The translations under genes and the position numbers were made by a program. The notes under the pieces were generated by a model. The model searched no databases. It saw only the letters and a list, made by a program, of their open reading frames with translations, and had not been told where the DNA came from. A stretch of DNA of 6,333 bases from Dehalococcoidia bacterium (GTDB lineage Bacteria > Chloroflexota > Dehalococcoidia > Dehalococcoidales > BS750m-G39): positions 1-6,333 of the forward strand of contig SOKR01000103.1 of NCBI GenBank assembly GCA_004375675.1. Reading direction: 5' to 3'. Numbering within the stretch: the stretch's first letter is position 1; every line of letters begins with the position of its first letter. Shown here in pieces: positions 1-5,161 of the stretch.

Positions 1-1
1 G

Positions 2-427
2 GCTAAAGCCGGCGTGGAGATGCACTGCGATAAGCGGGCGATGGCTATCCTTAAATCCGATTCCTCGCTGAAGCTGAAGCCGGCCACCGACGAAGACTGG
101 GGCAAGGAGTTTCTCTCTCTGGTGGCGGCGATTAAGGTCGTCGCTTCCCTGGACGAGGCGCTGGAACACATCGAGCGCTACGGCTCGGGCCACTCCGAGG
201 CTATTCTCACCGAGGAATACGGGGCGGTTATGCGCTTCCTTAACGAAGTCGATGCCGCCGCTGTCTACGCCAACGCCAGCACCCGCTTTACCGACGGCTC
301 TATGTTCGGGCTGGGGGCGGAGGTGGGCATAAGCACCCAGAAGTTCCACGCCCGCGGTCCTCTAGGGGTCAGAGAGCTGACCAGCTACAAGTGGATTATC
401 TTCGGCAGCGGGCAGGTAAGGCCCTAA
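2..427 (+). CDS. proA: Gamma-glutamyl phosphate reductase, C-terminal third (5' end outside window)
   Basis: ProA reduces gamma-glutamyl phosphate to glutamate-5-semialdehyde with NADPH, the second step of proline synthesis in the cytoplasm. The open frame runs in from the window edge, so only the last 141 residues of a protein that is usually about 415-430 aa are visible. The part seen is very typical of the family: YGSGHSEAILTEE, then FLNEVDAAAVYANASTRFTD, then FGLGAEVGIST and the closing HARGPLGVRELTSYKW, ending close to GSGQVR. The catalytic cysteine lies upstream of the window and cannot be checked. An in-frame GTG at 14 is internal, not a start. proB is commonly just upstream of proA, but that region is not visible. 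The gene ends in TAA five bases before the stop of convergent rph. No hairpin terminator is visible between them. Confidence 0.96.
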   Translation, partial: AKAGVEMHCDKRAMAILKSDSSLKLKPATDEDWGKEFLSLVAAIKVVASLDEALEHIERYGSGHSEAILTEEYGAVMRFLNEVDAAAVYANASTRFTDGSMFGLGAEVGISTQKFHARGPLGVRELTSYKWIIFGSGQVRP

Positions 428-432
428 AGCGG

Positions 433-1155
433 CTAAATCGTTTGCAGGGCAGCCTGCTGAATCTCGAAGAGCTTTTCGATGCCCTTCTCGGCCAGGGCTA
501 TCAGCGAGTCAACGGTCTCCTTGGAGAAGGGCTTGCCCTCGGCCGTGCCCTGCATCTCGACGAACTCCCTGCGGCTCGTCATCACCACGTTGAAGTCAAC
601 GGCGGCGTTGCAGTCTTCGTCGTAGCAAAGGTCCAGCATCTGGTGGTTGTGGACGATGCCCACGCTGGTGGCGGCGACGGCGCTTATCAAGGGTATCGAG
701 CCTATTATCCCCATATTGGCCAGGTTTTTAAGCGCCTGGTGCAGGGCGACATAAGCCCCGGTGATAGCCGCTGTCCTGGTGCCGCCGTCGGCTTGCAGCA
801 CGTCGCAGTCGACGATTAGCGTTCTTTCCCCCAGATTGGTAAGGTCGGTGACCGCCCGTAGCGAGCGCCCGATGAGGCGCTGGATTTCCTGGCTCCTCCC
901 CGCCACCCGTCCCATCGCTGCTTCGCGGGGGCTGCGGGTGACGGTGGCGCGGGGCAGCATGCCGTATTCGGCGGTAATCCAGCCCGTGCCCTTGTCCCTG
1001 AGGAAGCCCGGCACCTTCTCCTCAACGCTAACCGAGCAGAGTACCCGTGTCTTGCCCAGCTCAATCAGCGCCGAGCCTTCGGCGAAGCTCTGAAAGCCGG
1101 GGGTTATTTTGGCCGGTCTTAGCTCGTCGTAGGTGCGCCCGTCAGCCCGTTTCAT
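433..1155 (-). CDS. rph: Ribonuclease PH
   Basis: RNase PH is a phosphate-dependent 3'-to-5' exoribonuclease that trims the 3' end of tRNA precursors and works as a hexameric ring. The protein is 240 aa from the start chosen here, the normal family length, and is complete. Family signatures in order are the N-terminal KRADGR..DELRP, the GWITAEYGMLPRAT block near residues 57-71, the basic RSQEIQRLIGRSLR helix (RNA binding and ring interface), DCDVLQADGGTRTA with its phosphate-binding GGTRT, and the acidic DEDCNAAVDFNV segment with the metal-binding aspartates. An ATG five codons upstream (1170) is also open, but the ATG at 1155 has GGAG nine bases before it and begins where other RNase PH proteins begin, so it is preferred. 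It is a single gene with its own promoter (1189-1217) and ends tail to tail with proA. Confidence 0.96.
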   Translation of the reverse strand: MKRADGRTYDELRPAKITPGFQSFAEGSALIELGKTRVLCSVSVEEKVPGFLRDKGTGWITAEYGMLPRATVTRSPREAAMGRVAGRSQEIQRLIGRSLRAVTDLTNLGERTLIVDCDVLQADGGTRTAAITGAYVALHQALKNLANMGIIGSIPLISAVAATSVGIVHNHQMLDLCYDEDCNAAVDFNVVMTSRREFVEMQGTAEGKPFSKETVDSLIALAEKGIEKLFEIQQAALQTI

Positions 1156-1164
1156 AAGCAAAGT

Positions 1165-1168
1165 CTCC
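1165..1168 (-). promoter_or_regulatory. Shine-Dalgarno site deciding the rph start
   Basis: On the minus strand GGAG is followed by nine bases and the ATG at 1155. It lies within the first codons of the longer reading frame that starts at 1170. No Shine-Dalgarno sequence precedes the 1170 ATG, so the shorter rph form is favoured. Confidence 0.6.
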
Positions 1169-1188
1169 ATCTAGTTGAGGTTTGTCAG

Positions 1189-1217
1189 AGTATATCATTG
1201 ATGACTGAGAATAACAA
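1189..1217 (-). promoter_or_regulatory. Predicted sigma-70-type promoter of rph
   Basis: Reading the minus strand, TTGTTA (1217-1212; 4 of 6 consensus) is followed by a 17-base spacer and TATACT (1194-1189; 5 of 6), preceded by TGA, close to an extended -10. The predicted transcript start near 1182 leaves a leader of about 27 nt before the rph ATG at 1155. Prediction from sequence only. Confidence 0.5.
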
Positions 1218-1226
1218 TCCTCCCCG

Positions 1227-1384
1227 CCCCACCTTATCTGGCGTGCGTTGTTCGTCCCACCCTGCCCACCCTACAGGGGTTAGACCCCTATTAGCCCCTT
1301 ATTTTGGGGGTGTTTAAGAGGGGGCAAAGCCCCCTCTTTACCTTAAAAGGGCGGTGGGTGGGAAAAGATAACATTGGGGTGGGG
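1227..1384. repeat. GC-rich palindromic element, MITE-like relic
   Basis: The spacer between the divergent rph and eIF-2B-like genes holds no gene but is strongly structured. Imperfect terminal inverted repeats can be read: CCCCACCTTATCT at 1227-1239 against AGATAA (1366-1371) plus GGGGTGGGG (1376-1384), with a short insertion between the two blocks. Inside lie CCCACCCT twice (1256-1263 and 1265-1272), answered by GGGTGGG at 1356-1362, and three nested hairpins at 1275-1289, 1295-1309 and 1316-1338. There is no open frame in it and no obvious target-site duplication. It sits between the two promoters without breaking either. Best explanation: a decayed miniature inverted-repeat element or dispersed intergenic repeat. 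Only one copy is in the window, so repetition is not proven. Confidence 0.45.
1316..1338. other. Strong perfect hairpin inside the intergenic repeat
   Basis: A perfect 10-bp stem (1316-1325 pairs with 1329-1338), AAGAGGGGGC with an AAA loop, is the most stable structure in the spacer. It resembles a terminator stem, but neither side is followed by a real T-tract, and both neighbouring genes are transcribed away from it. It is therefore more likely part of the repeat than a terminator of a known transcript. Confidence 0.6.
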
Positions 1385-1405
1385 TGTAAGAGAGTCAGTA
1401 GGGCT

Positions 1406-1433
1406 TTGACCTGTATGTCTACTGTGGTAGAAT
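1406..1433 (+). promoter_or_regulatory. Near-consensus promoter giving a leaderless mRNA
   Basis: TTGACC at 1406-1411 (5 of 6) is followed by a 16-base spacer and TAGAAT at 1428-1433 (5 of 6). Transcription would normally begin about 7 bases after the -10 box, at about 1440, which is exactly the GTG start of the next gene. No Shine-Dalgarno sequence is present, which agrees with leaderless translation. Confidence 0.6.
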
Positions 1434-1439
1434 GACCGT

Positions 1440-2363
1440 GTGAAAATAAGCAACAAAATCACCCGTCTCACAGACGAAATCAAGAACGACAAGACTCACG
1501 GCGCCAGCCAACTGGCCAGGCAGGCGATGGCGGTGCTGAAAGTCGCCGCCGAACACAGCCAGGCGGACAGCGTCGAGCATTTCCTGGAGGAGCTAAAAGG
1601 GGTGGGGGAGGGGTTGATGACGGCGCGTCCGGCGATGGCGCCCATTTTCAACATCGTCAACCGTTACCTGGGTGCTCTCTCCCCGGTCTCCCCGGACCAG
1701 GGCGTGGGTTACCTCAAGGGCCTGGCGGTGAGCAAGGCTGACGAGTTAGCCCGGGTCTCGCTGCAGGCTATAGCCGAGATTACCAGTTGCGGTTTGGGGC
1801 TGATTGCCGAAGGCGATAAGATAATGACCCACAGCTATAGCTCGACGGTGATGGCGGTCTTAGAGGAAGCGCCCGCCGAAGGCAAACATATCGAGGTCAT
1901 CGCCACCCGTTCCGGTGCTGGCGGCACCGGCCAGAGGATTGCTCAAGAGCTGGGGCGACAGGGAATGAAAGTCACCTTCATCGATGACACGGCGGCGGGG
2001 CTTTACGTTTCGTCGGCGAATAAAGTGATGGTCGGCGCCGACAGGGTTTGCGCCGACGGCACTATCGTTAACGGCGTCGGCACCTACCCGCTGGCGCTGG
2101 CGGCGCAAAAAGCCGCCGTCCCCTTCTATGTGTTATGCGAGACGCTCAAGTTCGACCACAGGATGAGAAGCGACGAGGTCGACCTTGAGGAGAAGGGACC
2201 CTCTGAGGTTATCGGTCGGACAAAGCTGCCGCCGCCGGTCAGCGTCAAAAACCCCTATTTCGACCTTACCCCCCTGGAGCTGGTGACGGGGATAGTCACC
2301 GAAAACGGGCTGCTGGCGCCGGAAGGGGTCACCGGTTATATAAAACGGCTACTCTCCGCCTAA
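1440..2363 (+). CDS. eIF-2B alpha/MtnA/ribose-1,5-bisphosphate isomerase superfamily protein, substrate unknown
   Basis: This 307-aa protein belongs to the eIF-2B-like sugar-phosphate isomerase fold: an N-terminal helical region (HGASQLARQAMAVL, residues 20-33), then a Rossmann-like domain with EVIATRS (152-158), VGADRVCADGTIVNGVGTY (198-216), the ETLKFDHR segment (234-241) and NPYFDLTPLELVTGIVTENG (271-290). Length and order fit bacterial and archaeal ribose-1,5-bisphosphate isomerase-like proteins. Asp201, matching the catalytic Asp of R15P isomerase and MtnA, is present. The catalytic Cys of the THC motif is Ser132 (MTHSYSS), as in eIF-2B-type regulatory members; the usual ETRP substrate motif reads RSGA; and the NK of NKIGT is NG. 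So the isomerase function should not be assumed. It may bind another sugar phosphate or nucleotide. The GTG start fits the N-terminus of relatives and seems leaderless. Its end overlaps the convergent lipoprotein gene by 15 nt. Confidence 0.88.
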   Translation: MKISNKITRLTDEIKNDKTHGASQLARQAMAVLKVAAEHSQADSVEHFLEELKGVGEGLMTARPAMAPIFNIVNRYLGALSPVSPDQGVGYLKGLAVSKADELARVSLQAIAEITSCGLGLIAEGDKIMTHSYSSTVMAVLEEAPAEGKHIEVIATRSGAGGTGQRIAQELGRQGMKVTFIDDTAAGLYVSSANKVMVGADRVCADGTIVNGVGTYPLALAAQKAAVPFYVLCETLKFDHRMRSDEVDLEEKGPSEVIGRTKLPPPVSVKNPYFDLTPLELVTGIVTENGLLAPEGVTGYIKRLLSA

Positions 2364-2777
2364 CTTGGAGGACTTGAGCCCGAAAGCAGCGATATACATT
2401 TCCCCGTCTATCTCTTCGAAGTAAACGGTGACGGTGACGCCCTCCGGCTCTTCGCTGAAGTCAGCTTTATAGTAGACACCGATGTACCCGTTTTCGGTTT
2501 TCGTCTTCTGGAATTCCTTGTCGATATAGTCGCCGATGAGAGGCTTTATTTCCTGGCTGCGTGTATTAAAGTCAGCCTCGTCTATGGCAGCTTTAGCTTC
2601 GGGGCTGAAGTACTGCATGAAGGCGGCGTAATCACCGTCGCTCATAGCCTGCAGGGTGCTCTCCGTAATCTGGCTGGCGTAGTCTGGCTCCGGCATTGTG
2701 GTACAGGCCGCCAGCCCGGCGATAACAACGAGCAGGATGAGCAGCCCGCAGGCCGCCCTGACTATTGACTTCGACAT
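2349..2777 (-). CDS. Small secreted lipoprotein, DUF3887-like
   Basis: A 142-aa protein with a clear lipoprotein signal: basic start (MSKSIVR), hydrophobic stretch (residues 8-24) and lipobox LAAC with Cys25 as the lipidated residue. The mature protein should be anchored on the outer face of the membrane. Residues 33-75 (ITESTLQAMSDGDYAAFMQY then FSPEAKAAI) look like the start of the small NTF2/cystatin-like DUF3887 fold, in which a helix pair is followed by a curved sheet (YIGVYYKADF, VTVTVYFEEIDG, MYIAAFGLK). Such domains are thought to bind ligands or partners. No enzymatic residues are evident and the function is unknown. The start is supported by AAGGAGG five bases before the ATG. It follows the NUDIX gene by 14 nt, so the two are probably co-transcribed. 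It ends in TAG inside the last codons of the convergent eIF-2B-like gene. Confidence 0.85.
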   Translation of the reverse strand: MSKSIVRAACGLLILLVVIAGLAACTTMPEPDYASQITESTLQAMSDGDYAAFMQYFSPEAKAAIDEADFNTRSQEIKPLIGDYIDKEFQKTKTENGYIGVYYKADFSEEPEGVTVTVYFEEIDGEMYIAAFGLKSSKLGGE

Positions 2778-2782
2778 CTCTG

Positions 2783-2789
2783 CCTCCTT
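2783..2789 (-). promoter_or_regulatory. Strong Shine-Dalgarno of the lipoprotein gene
   Basis: Minus-strand AAGGAGG with five bases to the ATG at 2777. It fits entirely in the 14-nt gap after the NUDIX stop, so the lipoprotein can be initiated independently within a shared mRNA. Confidence 0.7.
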
Positions 2790-2791
2790 GG

Positions 2792-3193
2792 CTATAATAC
2801 CCGCGACAGTGCCTCTTTGAGCTTGGGCACGGTCTGGTAGTTGTCTATATCTTCAGGTTTTATCCACCTCGCCTCTTTGTGCTCCCAGTCAATTATTATC
2901 TTTTCCCTGTCCTTGATGCGGAAAAGATAGGGGTGGACCACCCACCTTATCCCCAGCCCCTCGTCCTCAACGGCTAGCGGCTCGCCCTTCTTTAGCAACT
3001 CCACATCCCCTCGCCTTAAGTTCGCCTCCTCCTCTATCTCGGTCAGGGCTTGCTCGTCGGCGGTGGTCTCGATGTAGCCGCTGACCCCCGCCCAACTCCC
3101 CCGGTAGCTGCCCACCTCCCTGCTGCGGCGCAAAATCAATATCTCGCCCCCCGATTCCAGGAAGCAGGTGACCACCTTCTTCTCTTGCAGCAT
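2792..3193 (-). CDS. NUDIX hydrolase with a degenerate NUDIX box
   Basis: NUDIX enzymes cleave nucleoside diphosphates linked to another group, using a metal held by the NUDIX helix. This 133-aa protein has the usual layout: a strand (KVVTCFLE), GEILILRRS, GSWAGVSGYIE, the NUDIX helix, then IRWVVHPYLFRI and the C-terminal EARWIKPEDI. In the helix TEIEEEANL (residues 51-59) the metal-binding E52, E55 and E56 are kept, but the usual Arg is Thr51, the usual Gly is Asn58, and the loop between Gly39 and the helix is two residues shorter than the classic GX5EX7REUXEEXGU. It is probably an active hydrolase or one with altered specificity; substrate cannot be told. The ATG at 3193 is directly preceded by an in-frame TAA and has only a weak ribosome site. 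It lies upstream of the lipoprotein in the same unit. Confidence 0.9.
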   Translation of the reverse strand: MLQEKKVVTCFLESGGEILILRRSREVGSYRGSWAGVSGYIETTADEQALTEIEEEANLRRGDVELLKKGEPLAVEDEGLGIRWVVHPYLFRIKDREKIIIDWEHKEARWIKPEDIDNYQTVPKLKEALSRVL

Positions 3194-3204
3194 GTTTTAA
3201 GGCT

Positions 3205-3345
3205 CTACTTTTCGCTAACCTGGGAGTCCCCCGAAAGCTCTATATTGCCCAGGTGGGGGTCGCCGACGTATATCACCCTCGAGCCCCCCGAGAGGTCGAC
3301 ATCAAGGGTGCCGCTGATATTGATGGTGGCATTAGAATCTATTCC
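3205..3345 (-). pseudogene. 3' remnant of a head-GIN/DUF2807 adhesin-like gene
   Basis: In the gap between cinA/pncC and the NUDIX gene, the minus strand reads about 47 codons without its own start, ending in TAG at 3205-3207. The peptide contains SNATINISGTLDVDLSGGSR followed by VIYVGDPHLGNIELSG and ends DSQVSEK. This is the repetitive beta-strand pattern and closing segment (xYxGxPxLGNIxxSG) of the head-GIN/DUF2807 domain found in secreted or surface proteins. Its frame differs from that of the CinA gene, and recognisable homology begins just where the CinA stop codon lies. It appears to be the tail of a gene whose front was deleted, leaving CinA fused up against it. Family assignment is by eye. 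Confidence 0.55.
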
Positions 3346-3815
3346 AGCTCTATAAGGTATTCTTTGAGCCAGCTTAAGGCGGCTTCGGCGGCGCTCTGCT
3401 TGTTTTGCTCGCGGTTGCCCCGGAACTGGTGCTTTCGGCTGTAGGTCCTCTCGCCGTGCGACAGCCCCAGGTAAAATAGCCCCTCCGGTTTTTCCGCCGT
3501 CGCCCCGCCCGGCCCCGCGATGCCCGTGTCGGCGATGCAGATATCGGCGCCCAGCAGCATCTTACCGCCCTCGGCTAGCTCCTCGGCCACCTGGGGGCTG
3601 ACGGCGCCGTACTGAATCAGGGTATCCTCGCTCACCCCCACCACCCCGCTCTTGACCTCGTTGCTGTAGGCGGTCACCGAACCCTGGTAGTAGTCCGAGC
3701 TGCCGGAGACGTTGGTGATGCGGTGGGATATCAGCCCTCCCGTGGCTGATTCCACCACCCCCAGCATCAACCCCTTCTGGCGGAGCAAATCGCCGATTTC
3801 CTGCTCCAGGCTCAT
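3339..3815 (-). CDS. pncC: CinA C-terminal domain protein / nicotinamide-nucleotide amidase
   Basis: This 158-aa protein is the stand-alone CinA C-terminal domain, which in characterised members deamidates nicotinamide mononucleotide to nicotinate mononucleotide, recycling pyridine nucleotide. The N-terminal MoCF-like domain of full CinA is absent, as in E. coli PncC. Visible signatures are VESATGG (residues 21-27, Ser23 being the expected nucleophile), YYQGSVTAYSNEVK (42-55, with the conserved Lys55), and TGIAGPGGAT (97-106) followed by KPEGLFYLGL. The usual Cys in ESCTGG is Ala here, which is tolerated in the family. The start is supported by GAGG five bases before the ATG. A -10-like TATAAT at 3877-3882 may give it its own promoter, since 198 nt separate it from the radical SAM gene. 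Its stop is followed directly by the remnant of a head-GIN gene. Confidence 0.93.
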   Translation of the reverse strand: MSLEQEIGDLLRQKGLMLGVVESATGGLISHRITNVSGSSDYYQGSVTAYSNEVKSGVVGVSEDTLIQYGAVSPQVAEELAEGGKMLLGADICIADTGIAGPGGATAEKPEGLFYLGLSHGERTYSRKHQFRGNREQNKQSAAEAALSWLKEYLIELE

Positions 3816-3888
3816 ATCTACCTCTTCATTATAGTATAGCGTATATTGGCTTTTGTTAGGTAATGCCCGACTGGATATTATAGCTCTA

Positions 3889-3984
3889 TTAAACAGCGCT
3901 GGTGCGGAAGCGCCATAGGGCGATGATGCTGAATAAGGCGGTAAAGCCGACCAGAGCCAGCATCCATTTTGGTATGGTAGACGC
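3889..3984 (-). pseudogene. Orphan transmembrane tail, probable gene remnant or tiny membrane peptide
   Basis: Between the radical SAM and cinA/pncC genes the minus strand carries an open stretch from an in-frame TAG (3985-3987) to TAA (3889-3891). It reads ASTIPKW, then a hydrophobic helix MLALVGFTALFSIIALW, then the basic end RFRTSAV. This is the layout of a C-terminal membrane anchor: Pro/Trp at the outer edge, a helix of about 17-19 residues, then Arg on the cytoplasmic side. An ATG at 3963 would give a 24-aa peptide, but no ribosome-binding site precedes it. A decayed end of a surface-anchored protein is the more likely reading. It could be chance. Confidence 0.35.
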
Positions 3985-4013
3985 CTATTCGCTAGCTGTC
4001 AACTCCCCAGGGC

Positions 4014-5150
4014 TTATATAAACCGCTCCATCAGGGAGTATATTATCTCCTCGTCCACATCCCCGTCCTTAGCCACCTTGGCTACGGCCTGCGCCACCAG
4101 CCCGTGTTTGCCGGCCTCGTTAAGGTCGTCCAGGGCGGCGTATATGCCTATCCTTCTCCCCAGCCGGAAATTCTGCCTCTCCTCGACTGATAGGGCTTGG
4201 AATTTATCTATCACCGCCAGCATCTTCTCCTTGTCGTCGGGCAGCTTGCCCTCAATCTCCTGGAGCAAATTGGTGATGTGGTCGCTGACAAAATGAGAAC
4301 GGCAATTGAGCTTCTCGATAAGCCGCTTTTCCTCGGCGACAATCTCCTCGTCGCTAGCCCGGATGAATTGGCCGCTTTTGACCTCGTCGTATAAGGGCAT
4401 GCCCTCCTTGATGGTCAGCGTCCGCACCCGGATAAAGTCGGCGTTTATCTCGTTTAATACCCTGGCCGTCTCGGTGGCGTGCTCCCGCCACATCTTCTTG
4501 CCCCCCAGCCCCAGCAGCACGTACTCGGAAAGCGAGATGCCCGAGGCGACTATCTTCTTGCCCCCCGCGATGTGGTCGGCGGCGGTAACCCCCTTGTCCA
4601 TGTATGCCAACAGGGGGTCGTAGCCCGATTCCAGCCCGATGTGCAATCGGTTGAGCCCCGCCTCGTGAAGCGCCTTTAGCTCTTCCAGCTTCTTCTTGGC
4701 GGCGGTCTTGGAACGCCCGTAGCTGGTGATGCGGGTGATGGTGGGCAGCGTTTCTTTAAGGAACTTTATGACCTCCACCAGGTCGTCGGTCGGCATAATC
4801 AGGGTGTTGGCGTCCTGGAGGAAGGCGCTGGTGCCCCCATGGTAGAGCCAGAGGGCTACATTAAAGTGGGTCTCGCTTAACGGGTTATTGAGGAAAGAAG
4901 CGGCGGCTGCCTCCACCGAACCTCCGTAGCCGCCCTGCCGCGCCGCTTCTTTCAGCTTGTCCTGTATCGCCTTAACCGTCAGGATGTCCTGCTTGATATC
5001 CGCCACCGGCCTCAGCTCGAACCGCTTCCCCTTGTAGATATGGCAGAACTTACAGCGGTTCCAGGAGCAGTTTCGGGTCACCCGCAGCAGTAGGGAAGAA
5101 GCCTCGCTCGGTGGCCTTATCGGTCCCAGCTCAAGAGAATCTATGGTCAC
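4014..5150 (-). CDS. Radical SAM protein with CX4CX2C cluster motif
   Basis: A 378-aa radical SAM enzyme of unknown reaction. Near the N-terminus, LLLRVTRNCSWNRCKFCHIY holds Cys28, Cys33 and Cys36, the ligands of the 4Fe-4S cluster. The spacing is CX4CX2C rather than the common CX3CX2C. Further along come FLQDANTLIM (second strand region), ITRITSYGRSKT, LHIGLESGYDP, a typical radical SAM beta-4 motif, and EYVLLGLGG, then a helical C-terminal part ending in MERFI. No B12-binding domain or extra cysteine-rich (SPASM) domain is seen. I recall this CS-N-RC-FC group as widespread anaerobe radical SAM proteins of undefined function, not as a coproporphyrinogen oxidase proper. The start is GTG with a G-run five bases upstream. 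It lies 11 nt after the MBL-fold gene, so the two are almost surely co-transcribed. Confidence 0.92.
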   Translation of the reverse strand: MTIDSLELGPIRPPSEASSLLLRVTRNCSWNRCKFCHIYKGKRFELRPVADIKQDILTVKAIQDKLKEAARQGGYGGSVEAAAASFLNNPLSETHFNVALWLYHGGTSAFLQDANTLIMPTDDLVEVIKFLKETLPTITRITSYGRSKTAAKKKLEELKALHEAGLNRLHIGLESGYDPLLAYMDKGVTAADHIAGGKKIVASGISLSEYVLLGLGGKKMWREHATETARVLNEINADFIRVRTLTIKEGMPLYDEVKSGQFIRASDEEIVAEEKRLIEKLNCRSHFVSDHITNLLQEIEGKLPDDKEKMLAVIDKFQALSVEERQNFRLGRRIGIYAALDDLNEAGKHGLVAQAVAKVAKDGDVDEEIIYSLMERFI

Positions 5151-5161
5151 GGGCGCCCCCT

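Noticed and set aside
391..1093. Long open frames on the + strand opposite rph
   Set aside because: They are antisense shadows of a complete, clearly recognised RNase PH gene and carry no family motif.
1168..1170. Upstream ATG as the rph start
   Set aside because: No ribosome site precedes it, while the ATG at 1155 has GGAG at a good distance and matches the usual N-terminus.
1316..1338. Perfect hairpin as a Rho-independent terminator
   Set aside because: Neither strand has a proper T-tract after it, and both flanking genes run away from it, so no known transcript ends there.
3050..3444. + strand open frames across the NUDIX and pncC region
   Set aside because: They lie opposite recognised minus-strand genes and the DUF2807 remnant, without start signals or homology.
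3828..3833. TATAAT just before pncC as its -10 box
   Set aside because: The transcript would begin inside the Shine-Dalgarno sequence, and no -35 is visible. The TATAAT at 3877-3882 is better placed.
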